Of a stretch of DNA of 60,178 bases, positions 16,881-24,484 are shown one piece after another (the stretch's first letter is position 1; every line of letters begins with the position of its first letter). The stretch comes from Candidatus Poribacteria bacterium (GTDB lineage Bacteria > Poribacteria > WGA-4E > WGA-3G): assembly GCA_022827225.1 (NCBI GenBank), contig JAJDTJ010000050.1, forward strand, positions 1-60,178, in the 5' to 3' direction. The notes under the pieces are model-generated. The model was not told where the DNA came from. It did not search any database and saw nothing but the letters and a program-made list of their open reading frames with translations. The position numbers and the translations under genes are program-made.

Positions 16881-16912
16881 GAGCCGCTCGACCGGAATGT
16901 GCCGAGAAACAG

Positions 16913-17398
16913 ATGGAAAGCAGAAGTTTTAAAACAGAAAGTCCAGAAGAGACGCAAGCATTTGGCGAAAAGATCGGTAAAATCCTCAAGCGAGGCGATG
17001 TCATCGCACTTATCGGTGACCTCGGAACCGGTAAAACTTGTCTGACACAAGGCATTGCTCGCGGTGTCGGCATCGCATCGGATGAAGTCGTCAACAGTCC
17101 GTCCTACATCCTGATTAACGAATACAACGCGAGAATCCCGATCTACCACATCGATCTGTATCGACTTGAGGACAGTGCAGAGATCGCCGAACTCGGACTC
17201 ACGGAGTATATTGAAGGCGACGGGATTTGCATCATTGAGTGGGCTGAGCGGATGGCGGATGCACTGCCTGACACCGTTATCAAAATCCGTATAACGTTGG
17301 CAGAGGCAAGCGATAACGAAACGCTTGCACCGATATTACAAAACCTTGAAGATGAAAACATCCGACACATCGAAATCGAATATCCTATATCTCGATAG
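16913..17398 (+). CDS. tsaE: tRNA threonylcarbamoyladenosine biosynthesis ATPase TsaE
   Basis: 161 residues. TsaE hydrolyses ATP in the TsaB-TsaD-TsaE complex that makes t6A at position 37 of ANN-decoding tRNAs. The start FKTESPEETQAFGEKIG, Walker A GDLGTGKTCLTQG, the switch-like block VNSPSYILINEY and the following HIDLYRLED are all intact, and EWAERM closes the domain. I chose the ATG at 16913 because it gives the standard family N-terminus; an in-frame ATG at 16877 overlaps the previous stop (ATGA) and could couple translation. The following glycosyltransferase starts inside this gene, 47 bases before its stop. Confidence 0.9.
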   Translation: MESRSFKTESPEETQAFGEKIGKILKRGDVIALIGDLGTGKTCLTQGIARGVGIASDEVVNSPSYILINEYNARIPIYHIDLYRLEDSAEIAELGLTEYIEGDGICIIEWAERMADALPDTVIKIRITLAEASDNETLAPILQNLEDENIRHIEIEYPISR

Positions 17399-18530
17399 CG
17401 GCTCAGGCATTGGCGGTGGCCAACGGAGTCTTCTACTTTTGCTAAAGTTATTGGACAGGTCGCGTTTCGCACCTTTTGTGGGATGTCTCGGTGACAGTGC
17501 CTTCGCGGCAGAGGTTGAAAAGACAACGGCAAGCGTCGTTCCGCTCTCTCTGCCCGCTGCACATAACAAAACCGATAAGGTGAAGCGGTTCACCGTCAGC
17601 GATCTGCTTGAGGATTTTCGACAACTCCGCGTGATTGTTCAACTGCATCGAGCCGTGAAGCGACATGCGATTGATCTGATTCACGCCAACTCGCTTTCTG
17701 TGGCACTCCTCGGTGGGATCGTCGCGAGGTGCCATCGGATTCCGATCCTGATGCACAAACGCTACGCCACCTCCTACGGTATGCTTGACAGACTCTGCGA
17801 AAGACTCCTCCATCGGGTGATTCTGGTCTCGGAAGCAACACGGTGGGATTTCGCACCCGCAGATAAACAGACGCTAATTTATAACGGTGTGGATTTGGAC
17901 GCATTTCAGGCATCGTTAGAAGAAATAGAAACGTTTCGGAACGAACTTTTTCCAGATGGCACGTACCCCGATGCACTCGTCGGGGTCGTAACACGGATTA
18001 CACCGGAGAAAGGTATCCACTTCTTGATCAGGGCGATGCCTGAACTCCAAGGAGCAGCGGATGTCCGGTTGCTGATTGTTGGTGGCCCCTATTTTGAAAA
18101 AGATGTTGCGTATATGGAAACCCTAAAAAAGGAAGCCGCAGCGTTAGGTGTTGAAGATTCAGTTATCTTCACCGGATTCTTGTCGGATACACGCATCGTG
18201 ACGAGTCTCCTTGATATTGTGTTGGTGCCGTCAATTATTCCGGAGGCGTGTCCGCGGACCATCATCGAAGCGATGGCAGTCGGTAAACCGGTTATCGCAA
18301 CACCGCTCGGCGGCAGCAAAGAACTCGTCACACCGGAAACGGGTCTTTTAGTGCCACCTGAAGACGCGTCGGCGGTTGCTGAGGCGATCACAACGCTCGT
18401 CTCGGATCGAGAAGGGTTAAAGGCGATGGGCAGAGCCGCGCGAAGTCGCGCCGTGGAACTATTTAGCAGCGAAAAGAATACCGCTTTGACAGAAGCTGTC
18501 TATACCGAACTTTTAGCAGATTATTTATAG
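17352..18530 (+). CDS. Glycosyltransferase, GT4-like GT-B fold
   Basis: 392 residues. The N-terminal half shows the acceptor domain (ILYLDSGSGIGGGQRSLLLL, then IDLIHANSLSVALLGGIVAR). The C-terminal half has the nucleotide-sugar domain: GVVTRITPEKGIHFLI, LLIVGG, SVIFTGFLSDTR and EACPRTIIEAMAVGKPVIA with the E-x7-E motif, then GLLVPPED. All retaining-GT4 landmarks are present, so it should be active in making a surface glycan, glycolipid or capsule. Donor and acceptor are unknown. Its ATG at 17352 lies in the end of tsaE, so the two are translationally coupled. Confidence 0.85.
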   Translation: MKTSDTSKSNILYLDSGSGIGGGQRSLLLLLKLLDRSRFAPFVGCLGDSAFAAEVEKTTASVVPLSLPAAHNKTDKVKRFTVSDLLEDFRQLRVIVQLHRAVKRHAIDLIHANSLSVALLGGIVARCHRIPILMHKRYATSYGMLDRLCERLLHRVILVSEATRWDFAPADKQTLIYNGVDLDAFQASLEEIETFRNELFPDGTYPDALVGVVTRITPEKGIHFLIRAMPELQGAADVRLLIVGGPYFEKDVAYMETLKKEAAALGVEDSVIFTGFLSDTRIVTSLLDIVLVPSIIPEACPRTIIEAMAVGKPVIATPLGGSKELVTPETGLLVPPEDASAVAEAITTLVSDREGLKAMGRAARSRAVELFSSEKNTALTEAVYTELLADYL

Positions 18531-18538
18531 GAGCGATT

Positions 18539-19558
18539 ATGAGAGGAAAAACAGTCACTTCACCGCAAGGCGCGCAAGTAGGCGATGGGCACGTGAGACA
18601 GGTATCGAAACTGTTTGGTGAAGCCATTGGGGATACCCACGAATGGGTAGAGATCCACCGCACCAGCGATGAATGGGAAGTGAACCTGATTCAAACGACC
18701 TTGAACGCGCAGCGGATCCGATGCCGCCCGCTCGAATTAAAAGAGGAGGGGCAGACGGTACTCCTTGTGGATCCTGAGCATGAGGTGGAGGCTATGGAAC
18801 TGGTGAGTCGCATCGGTGTCGCTGTGGCGGATAGCGAAATGACGACACAATCCGAAGCGGTCGCGGCGGCACTCAAGGAGCGCGACATGGCTGTCGTTCA
18901 GGAAGACACAACCCAAGATGCTGATCCCGGTGATTCGTCGGAACTCATAATGGCGGAACGCGAAGGCATCGGCAGTGTCGTCTATATTGAAGGACGCGGC
19001 TATGAAATCCGCGTCGGCCCCGAACCGTACCCCGTTGTCGCAGAGAACGATTGGGAAGAGTTCACAGACTTCAGCGCGCAACGCCAAGAGTTCGTCATCC
19101 TCCTCCGCCACGAATATCCTGACCTTTTGCAGTGGATTCAAGAGGAGAAACTTCTCGCCGAATTCATCCGTCTTATCGAGATGACCTATCAAGAGGGCGC
19201 GCCGACACCCGCGACGCATCGGCACAGGACCGACACTGAAGAATTGGTGGATACGACACCGTACCATCCGCTTGCCCAATTGAGTCTCACTGTCGCGGTG
19301 GTTTCGCTGATCGCTGTGCTTTTCCAGGTGCCGTGGGTTGTGAATCTCGTATTCGCGTTCGTAGCAGTCGTATCGGCGGTCGTTGCGAAATATCAGATTG
19401 ATGCGAGTGAGGGGAAATCTGTTGGTATCCCGATGGCTTTGAGTGCGATTGTGTTGTCCTGTCTTATCGTCGTTTTTGCGTGGTGGCTGGCGCAGCGTCC
19501 AGAACCGGTAGAACACCCCGAAAAGCCAACTACCCAAGAGATGATCGAAGATCGGTAG
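18539..19558 (+). CDS. DUF2007-like domain protein with C-terminal membrane region
   Basis: 339 residues. Residues about 35-90 (EWVEIHRTSDEWEVNLIQTT followed by RIRCRPLELKEEGQTVLLVDPEHEVEAMELV) match the DUF2007/putative signal-transducing domain in which a small alpha/beta unit repeats. The middle is acidic; the C-terminal part has three hydrophobic segments at about 248-268, 270-285 and 302-325, similar to DUF4190-type membrane tails. Cytoplasmic N-domain with a membrane anchor is likely. It begins 8 bases after the glycosyltransferase stop and ends the operon. The role is unknown. Confidence 0.6.
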   Translation: MRGKTVTSPQGAQVGDGHVRQVSKLFGEAIGDTHEWVEIHRTSDEWEVNLIQTTLNAQRIRCRPLELKEEGQTVLLVDPEHEVEAMELVSRIGVAVADSEMTTQSEAVAAALKERDMAVVQEDTTQDADPGDSSELIMAEREGIGSVVYIEGRGYEIRVGPEPYPVVAENDWEEFTDFSAQRQEFVILLRHEYPDLLQWIQEEKLLAEFIRLIEMTYQEGAPTPATHRHRTDTEELVDTTPYHPLAQLSLTVAVVSLIAVLFQVPWVVNLVFAFVAVVSAVVAKYQIDASEGKSVGIPMALSAIVLSCLIVVFAWWLAQRPEPVEHPEKPTTQEMIEDR

Positions 19559-19606
19559 AGACAAGCAATCGCCGTTATCCGATTATTTTACAAAACTGAT
19601 AACAGA

Positions 19607-19635
19607 TTGATTTCGTTCCTGAAATATAGTATACT
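19607..19635 (+). promoter_or_regulatory. Putative sigma70 promoter of the antitoxin-like/NADAR operon
   Basis: TTGATT at 19607 and TATACT at 19630, spacer 17 bases; the ATG follows 43 bases later after AAAAAGGAGATACATC. Confidence 0.6.
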
Positions 19636-19677
19636 TTTTCAAACGCATTCAAACGCAGCATAAAAAGGAGATACATC

Positions 19678-19932
19678 ATGAAAGAAAAAACGATTTCTTC
19701 CGAGAAAAAACTAACAAAACTCAATGCGCCTCTAATCCCAGAGAAATGTAATGACAAAGCGGATGTTAAATTAATAAACAGCGAACCTAATCAGCGCACA
19801 AGAACTCGTCGCACTGTGAAACTACCTCGGCTCAAGTTAGAGGACCTCGTATCTCAGATCACAGAGGAAAACGCGCATAAAGAGATCTCCATTGGACCTG
19901 CAGTTGGAAATGAAGTCTGGTTTAGGAGTTAA
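19678..19932 (+). CDS. Small protein with MazE/PemI-like C-terminal tail
   Basis: 84 residues, basic in the middle (RTRTRRTVKLPRLKLED). The end LVSQITEENAHKEISIGPAVGNEVW looks like the toxin-binding tail of MazE/ChpA antitoxins (the usual text is L-x-x-ITPENRH-x-E-x-x-x-G-x-x-VG-x-E-W). The AbrB-type DNA-binding domain that normally precedes it is missing and is replaced by a lysine-rich stretch. A strong Shine-Dalgarno site and promoter are present. The next gene begins four bases after its stop, so the two form an operon; no MazF gene is visible. The antitoxin role is therefore an inference from the tail only. Confidence 0.5.
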   Translation: MKEKTISSEKKLTKLNAPLIPEKCNDKADVKLINSEPNQRTRTRRTVKLPRLKLEDLVSQITEENAHKEISIGPAVGNEVWFRS

Positions 19933-19936
19933 AACA

Positions 19937-20644
19937 ATGGCAAAACGTCCTATTTTTACTCCCAATTTCAACGACTTTCCGTATGTAGACACGGTAGATA
20001 TAGAATTCAAATGGTATCCTGGCTTTGCAAAATCGCAGCTGCAAAAGTCTATAGCCTCTCTGCACGAAGCCGCTGACAAGTTGAATAAAATCTCCCCGAT
20101 TTTGGAAATATCGAGCAAATCAACATCACGTCTTGGAGTTTCGTTGAGTGCGTTTAATCTATCATTGAAAACGCAAAACGGACAACGAATGAGCGTAGAA
20201 TGTGCATATCAGGGCAGCAAAGTGTTTGAAAACGGCGGTCCCTATCACGAACTTTACTTGGGGTCAAGTTTGGAAGCGAAAACGGATGAACGGCTTCATA
20301 ATTCTGGAAACTTAGTCGCTTTCAACTTCTGCGGCGAAGACTTTCCGACTGAACCCAAAACGGCTTTCTACGATTGGTTGTACATGACAGGACTGTATCA
20401 GAAAAAGAGAGATTTCGTCAAAGACCTCGAAGTGTTTCACGGTTTTTCAGACATCGTTTTCAATCCGAATCGTTCAATTAATTGTCAAGCGCGTGCTGCT
20501 GCCTTATTTGTTTCATTGTCCAAAAATGGATTGATGGATGAAAAGATATTTCATGATAAGGATCATTACCTTGCACTCATAACTGGGAAAGACGCTCTTC
20601 CACCAACCGAATCCCACCCCACCCAGCTTACACTCCAGTTTTAA
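19937..20644 (+). CDS. NADAR-like protein (DarT1-associated type, DUF6977-like)
   Basis: 235 residues. The central block SVECAYQGSKVFENGGPYHE, then EAKTDERLHNSGNLVAFNFCGE and FYDWLYMTGLYQ, and NRSINCQARAAALFVSLSKN resemble proteins that I know as DarT1-associated NADAR antitoxins, which remove ADP-ribose from guanosine bases in DNA. In those systems a DarT1 toxin gene sits alongside; no such gene lies here, so this would be an orphan, or it works with the small protein upstream. AGGAG overlaps the end of that gene. I am moderately sure of the family and unsure of the partner. Confidence 0.5.
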   Translation: MAKRPIFTPNFNDFPYVDTVDIEFKWYPGFAKSQLQKSIASLHEAADKLNKISPILEISSKSTSRLGVSLSAFNLSLKTQNGQRMSVECAYQGSKVFENGGPYHELYLGSSLEAKTDERLHNSGNLVAFNFCGEDFPTEPKTAFYDWLYMTGLYQKKRDFVKDLEVFHGFSDIVFNPNRSINCQARAAALFVSLSKNGLMDEKIFHDKDHYLALITGKDALPPTESHPTQLTLQF

Positions 20645-20863
20645 GGGATATGTAAATATTTTGTCAATTGTTGTCTGAATCATGGATATCCACAGATTTC
20701 GCGGATTTTGCGGATTGGGAAATACATTGCACAGACTAACGGTTTCGTATGTTACAGGGACATCCTATTATAATCGCACGTCACAACTTTACACACCTAG
20801 TTTTAACGTTTGACAGTTCATCTCGTATGTGGTAAAGTACGTGTAAAAACAGAATAGAAACCG
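20645..20863. other. Intergenic region with promoter of HicAB copy 1
   Basis: No gene seen. It contains a simple stretch rich in CGCGGATTTTGCGGATT near 20697-20717 and the promoter at 20810-20838. Confidence 0.5.
20810..20838 (+). promoter_or_regulatory. Putative sigma70 promoter of HicAB cassette 1
   Basis: TTGACA at 20810 and TAAAGT at 20833 with a 17-base spacer. No equivalent is present before cassette 2, which is likely read through from here. Confidence 0.6.
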
Positions 20864-20977
20864 ATGGAATACTACCCTCAGGTATATAGAACAGAACGGT
20901 TGAAGCACATTTACGGCTACAATGATGAATCGACGCTTAAACAAAAAGCATCAACGGACATTGGAAGTCATTTTTAG
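20864..20977 (+). pseudogene. Disrupted leader peptide of HicAB cassette 1
   Basis: The ATG at 20864 opens the same MEYYPQVYRT start as the 18-codon leader in cassette 2, but a 5-base insertion after codon 10 (ACAGAACGG versus ACAG) puts it out of frame. It then reads past the hicA start and ends inside hicA. This would remove any coupling to hicA. Confidence 0.45.
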
Positions 20978-21191
20978 TCCACAAGTTCCGGCGACATTGC
21001 CATGGCGGCGTATTGAAGCCCTTTTCATGGCACTTGGTGCTATAAAAGAGGAACTTCGGGGATCTGCTGTGAATTTTGAATTGAGAGGAAAAACTGTCAC
21101 GTTTCACCGGCCACATCCCCGAAAAGAGGCAAGGCGGTATCAGATTAGGCGTGCACGAAAATTTTTAGAAAAGGTAGAAATAACACCATGA
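20925..21191 (+). CDS. hicA: HicA-family toxin, copy 1
   Basis: 88 residues. The sequence LNKKHQRTLEVIFSPQVPAT, then LPWRRIEALFMALGA, VNFELRGKTVTFHRPHPRKE and RRARKFLEKVEI fits the longer HicA variant (a double-stranded-RNA-binding-like fold mRNA interferase) and keeps the HRPHPR block with the active-site histidine. An extra ATG lies one codon upstream, at 20922. Its stop overlaps the hicB start by four bases (ATGA). Copy 2 at 21990 is about 75 percent identical by eye. Confidence 0.8.
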   Translation: MNRRLNKKHQRTLEVIFSPQVPATLPWRRIEALFMALGAIKEELRGSAVNFELRGKTVTFHRPHPRKEARRYQIRRARKFLEKVEITP

Positions 21192-21439
21192 AAACAATGA
21201 CTTACAGAGGATATACAGCCGAAATTATCTATAGTGACGAAGATGAGTGCTTTGTAGGCGATGTGGTGAATATTGATGATATTATTTCCTTCCACGGGGA
21301 TACCGACGAAGAGCTGCGTGAAGCCTTTGAAAACGTGGTAGATCTCCACATCAAAGTCAAAGAACAACCGGAAAAATCTCCACCAAAACACCTTGTGGGG
21401 AGATTATTGTCGCGTCTACGTCAAGCACTCCATCTATAG
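21188..21439 (+). CDS. hicB: HicB-family antitoxin, short form, copy 1
   Basis: 83 residues. MTYRGYTAEIIYSDEDECFV and then a HGDTDEELREAFENVVD block is the partial RNase-H-like HicB domain. The usual C-terminal ribbon-helix-helix DNA-binding part of HicB is absent; the chain ends in a short basic tail (RLLSRLRQALHL), shared by copy 2, so the short form is ancestral to the duplication. Autoregulation through that domain is therefore unlikely. Confidence 0.8.
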   Translation: MKTMTYRGYTAEIIYSDEDECFVGDVVNIDDIISFHGDTDEELREAFENVVDLHIKVKEQPEKSPPKHLVGRLLSRLRQALHL

Positions 21440-21456
21440 AAGTAAGGATATACAAA

Positions 21457-21927
21457 ATGCGTCTCCAAGATTTGTTTGAGAAATGGAACCTCACCAGTTT
21501 AAAGGTAAAAACCCCGGTGATGGAAATGGAATGGCAGCCGTCAGATCCGGATAAGGATGCTGCTTGGGATCTTTACATCGAGCTGCTGACCCGTATCACC
21601 ACGCAACCGCTTTCTGATGAAGACGGTGTTGAGAAGACTGCTTTAGACAGTGTGTATGCCCTTTTTGCGTTAACTCGAGAAACCTTGAAAACACACGGCA
21701 GATCGTGCATCCATTTTACACGGATTGCCGTTATTGTGCTAAATCAGGTGATTCGTCCGTTTACCGCGAAATGGCATAGACTCAGTGAACGCGGTGCCTT
21801 TGAGGATCCAGGACATTGCGATACATTTCGACAAGAACTCCGTGAGTTGCAAGTGGATCTGCTAAACTATACAAAACTCCTCTCCGACCTTGCTGATGTA
21901 GAAGATTTGACTGAGATTGAGGAATAG
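21457..21927 (+). CDS. Unknown 156-residue protein between two HicAB cassettes
   Basis: The protein begins MRLQDLFEKWNLTSLKVKTP and is all-helical after a short strand part: DAAWDLYIELLTRITTQPL, ALDSVYALFALTRETL, FTRIAVIVLNQVIRPFTAKWHRL, and a Glu/Asp-rich end. It has no signal and no catalytic motif that I know. I have a weak impression of similar small proteins next to bacterial conflict-effector genes, but I cannot name a family. It starts 17 bases after hicB copy 1 and its stop codon is part of the repeated sequence that opens cassette 2, so it was captured between the two copies and is co-transcribed. Confidence 0.55.
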   Translation: MRLQDLFEKWNLTSLKVKTPVMEMEWQPSDPDKDAAWDLYIELLTRITTQPLSDEDGVEKTALDSVYALFALTRETLKTHGRSCIHFTRIAVIVLNQVIRPFTAKWHRLSERGAFEDPGHCDTFRQELRELQVDLLNYTKLLSDLADVEDLTEIEE

Positions 21928-22022
21928 AAACCGATGGAATACTACCCTCAGGTATATAGAACAGTTGAAGCACATTTACGGCTACAATAATGAATCGACG
22001 CTTAAGCAAAAAGCATCAAAGG
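21922..22022 (+). repeat. Direct repeat of cassette upstream region, copy 2
   Basis: This segment matches 20852-20957 almost base for base (GAATAGAAACCGATGGAATA and on) apart from a 5-base gap and a few changes, marking the left border of the HicAB cassette duplication. Confidence 0.75.
21934..21990 (+). CDS. 18-residue leader peptide coupled to hicA copy 2
   Basis: MEYYPQVYRTVEAHLRLQ then TAA, whose last base is the A of the hicA ATG (TAATG). The tight overlap and the conservation of the nucleotide sequence in the first cassette suggest a short translated leader. Its Shine-Dalgarno site is weak, and it may be only a by-product of a conserved regulatory RNA. Confidence 0.4.
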   Translation: MEYYPQVYRTVEAHLRLQ

Positions 22023-22256
22023 ACATTAGCGGCTATTTTTAGCACACAAGTTCCAGCGACGTTGCCATGGCGGCGGATTGAGGCACTTTTCACGGCACTC
22101 GGTGCTACAAAAGACGAGAAAAGCGGATCTTCCGTAACTTTTGAATTAAATGGGAAAACCGCTACACTTCATCGACCGCATCCTCGGAAAGAGGCGAACC
22201 GATACCAGATACGAGACGCTCGAGATTTTTTAAAACGGGCAGGAATAACACTATGA
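21990..22256 (+). CDS. hicA: HicA-family toxin, copy 2
   Basis: 88 residues. LSKKHQRTLAAIFSTQVPAT and the HRPHPRKEANRYQIRDA block parallel copy 1; differences are spread over the chain, so both copies have been kept in frame for some time. It is start-coupled to the leader upstream and end-coupled to hicB by ATGA. The catalytic histidine context is unchanged. Confidence 0.8.
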   Translation: MNRRLSKKHQRTLAAIFSTQVPATLPWRRIEALFTALGATKDEKSGSSVTFELNGKTATLHRPHPRKEANRYQIRDARDFLKRAGITL

Positions 22257-22507
22257 AAACAATAACTTATAAAGGCTATACAGCCGAAATTATCTATAGT
22301 GATGAAGACGGTTTCTTTGTCGGACACGTTGTTGGTATTGGCGATGATATCGTCTCTTTTCACGGGGATACCGACGAGGAACTGCAGGATGCTTTTGAAA
22401 GTGTCCTAGATCACTACCTTGAAGTCAAAGGACGACCAGAAAATCCAACGCAAAAGCATTTCACACGGAGATTTCTGGCGCGTCTACGTCAAGCTCTCCA
22501 CCTATAG
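22253..22507 (+). CDS. hicB: HicB-family antitoxin, short form, copy 2
   Basis: 84 residues, MTYKGY-like start (ITYKGYTAEIIYSDEDGFFV), an added GIGDDIVSF loop, then HGDTDEELQDAFESVLDHYL, which is closer to the HicB consensus than copy 1. Like copy 1 it ends in RRFLARLRQALHL without a ribbon-helix-helix domain. Two copies with diverged interface residues could be insulated pairs. Confidence 0.8.
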   Translation: MKTITYKGYTAEIIYSDEDGFFVGHVVGIGDDIVSFHGDTDEELQDAFESVLDHYLEVKGRPENPTQKHFTRRFLARLRQALHL

Positions 22508-22678
22508 AGACAGAACACTTGATGCTACTACAAACATAAAACAGGCATGTTTGTACAACTTATACCATTTCTATAGTGGATTTCAGAATTAATGAGACAC
22601 TTTACAACGGACGAGGTAACCCTGAAGAAATCCGCAGAAATACCCAAGCAAATACCCCTACCAAGAGGTTTCTGATGC

Positions 22679-22710
22679 ATTACCGAATTAAATTCTTAAA
22701 CTTCATACAG
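22679..22710 (-). repeat. Single end of a dispersed inverted-repeat element
   Basis: Read on the minus strand this is CTGTATGAAGTTTAAGAATT followed by TAATTCGGTAAT, the same terminal repeat as in the small elements at 29872-30000 and 53187-53383. No good partner end is visible to the left, so it may be a half element. The remaining 22508-22678 shows no gene. Confidence 0.55.
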
Positions 22711-22750
22711 TTTGTTCTACGTAAAGAGAGATTTATTAACAAAAATGGTA

Positions 22751-23332
22751 TTACAGCACATTGATCGCTTGTCTGGCGAAAATTAATCCAATAACGCAGA
22801 CGATTGCTGTCAATGTCCGCTTTTCACTCTTAATGGCGCGTGCGAAAGAGAAATCGTGGTCAGAGGGATTGAGATAAGGACGGAACTGGGGAAGGAAGCG
22901 AGGGACCTGCTCTCGATATGCCTGATAGACCGAACCGCAGGACTCCAACAGATACGTTTCTTCCAACGCAATAATCGGAAGGTATTGGCAGAAGTAACCG
23001 ATAACCAAGACGGCTACGAGCCAATAGACATTCGATAGGAGGCAGACCCCGAAACTGAGTAGAAAATTGCCGAGATAGAGCGGATTACGGACGTAACTGT
23101 AGGGACCTGTTGTGACGAGATCGCGGGCGGCACCGAGTGTCCTCGCACGGGTGGACGCACCGGCGTATCCGACTGCCCATATCCTGAGAAATTCACCACC
23201 AGCAATAAAGAGTGTTCCGACAACGGTTGTGTGCGGTGTCGGTGCTGCGAAATAGAGCAATGCGCCAATAAACGGTATCGGGGTGAAACTGCGGATTTTG
23301 AAGAAGAGGTTGCCAATTTTCGAGGCGCTCAT
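22751..23332 (-). CDS. Isoprenylcysteine methyltransferase-family membrane protein
   Basis: 193 residues with four or five hydrophobic helices. The block VTTGPYSYVRNPLYLGNFLL, followed by a second motif EETYLLESCGSVYQAYREQVPRF (part), is the signature of the ICMT/PEMT family of membrane methyltransferases (SAM-binding RNP-x-Y and the E-E pair). The substrate could be a lipid or an isoprenoid tail. It directly follows the lptF-lptG pair with 15 bases between. An in-frame TTG at 23347 abuts the lptG stop; I chose the ATG at 23332 but the other start is possible. Confidence 0.8.
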   Translation of the reverse strand: MSASKIGNLFFKIRSFTPIPFIGALLYFAAPTPHTTVVGTLFIAGGEFLRIWAVGYAGASTRARTLGAARDLVTTGPYSYVRNPLYLGNFLLSFGVCLLSNVYWLVAVLVIGYFCQYLPIIALEETYLLESCGSVYQAYREQVPRFLPQFRPYLNPSDHDFSFARAIKSEKRTLTAIVCVIGLIFARQAINVL

Positions 23333-23347
23333 TTTCTCTTTTGACAA

Positions 23348-24418
23348 CTATTTGGGTGTGCGCCAGATCAGGACGCTTCCGACGATGGCGTAGAGGAAAT
23401 TCGCGCCCCAACAGGCGAGAAATGGGTGGAGTTTACCATTTTCACTGAGCCCTTCAAGCGTTGCAAAGGAGAGTGCCCAGTAGATGAAAGAGAGAAAAAA
23501 TGCGATGACCAAGCCTGCAAAAAATCCTGCTCTGCCGAAGCGGATAGCGATCGGTGCCCCGAGCATCACAACGACAACCGTTGCGAAAGGGTACGCCGTT
23601 TTGTGAAACAATTTCACCTGTTCCCGCCGCGAAATCTGCCCCGCTTCACGTTTATAAGCGATCTGCTCTCGGAGTTCCTTGATCGTCATTGCCCTTGGGT
23701 CCTTTTCACTGCCGATAAAACGTTCCGGGTCCTCGTAGCGTTCGATGTGATGCGTATCGAAAGTCTCGTAATCGACTTCAACGCCTTCCTTAAAATGTCG
23801 GATGTATCCATCGGTGAGTTCCCATTTGTTTGGTGTCCAAGTTGCGAAATCTGCAAATGTTATGCGGTCAAGCCTGTTTTCGGTGTCATATTCGTAAATC
23901 GTCAATTGGTTAATTTCGTTGTCTTCCAAGTCGATCCGCTGTGAGTAAAAGATGCGGTTGTTTTTGCCTTTAAAGACGACGTTCCTGCCTCGCTGTGGTT
24001 TTACCTTATTTTGTAAGAGGTGCGCTTGGTGATACGCTGGGGATGCGATGCGGTTGTAGAAAACAGCGAAGAGGCCACAGATAATAAGGGTAACAATTAG
24101 GATCGGTGCAAGGAGTCGGTAGACGCTAACCCCGCCTGCTTTCATTGCCGTGAATTCGCTGTTTCTCACCATCCGTCCGAGTGTGAAAAAGACGGCGACA
24201 AAACCGGCAATCGGGACCATCTCCATAATCCGACGGGGTGCTTGAAACAAGACGATCTTGACAGCGGTGGCGTAGGAGATATCATCCTCGAATTTCTTGA
24301 GATCGTAATCCAACAGTCGCACGACGACAACCAGAGCGATAAAGAAGATGAGGCCGACGAAAAAGGCTCTAAGATATTCGCGAAGCAGGTATCGGTCAAG
24401 AATGTTCAAGGCGTACAT
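23348..24418 (-). CDS. lptG: LPS export permease LptG
   Basis: 356 residues, YjgP/YjgQ family. LptG with LptF and two LptB ATPases pulls lipopolysaccharide out of the inner membrane. Three N-terminal membrane helices (FFVGLIFFIALVVVV, then AVFFTLGRMVRNSEFTAMKA with the cytoplasmic coupling helix, then ILIVTLIICGLFAVFY), a periplasmic jellyroll about 130-260 and three C-terminal helices match the family. ILDRYLLREYLRAFF is the typical start. LptB is not in the window. It lies 66 bases after lptF. Confidence 0.85.
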   Translation of the reverse strand: MYALNILDRYLLREYLRAFFVGLIFFIALVVVVRLLDYDLKKFEDDISYATAVKIVLFQAPRRIMEMVPIAGFVAVFFTLGRMVRNSEFTAMKAGGVSVYRLLAPILIVTLIICGLFAVFYNRIASPAYHQAHLLQNKVKPQRGRNVVFKGKNNRIFYSQRIDLEDNEINQLTIYEYDTENRLDRITFADFATWTPNKWELTDGYIRHFKEGVEVDYETFDTHHIERYEDPERFIGSEKDPRAMTIKELREQIAYKREAGQISRREQVKLFHKTAYPFATVVVVMLGAPIAIRFGRAGFFAGLVIAFFLSFIYWALSFATLEGLSENGKLHPFLACWGANFLYAIVGSVLIWRTPK

Positions 24419-24484
24419 CCTACGTCAATTATTTCTGAAATTTTGTGTGATTGAAGACTTTGGGAATACGGCGTGCTGTTTCAA

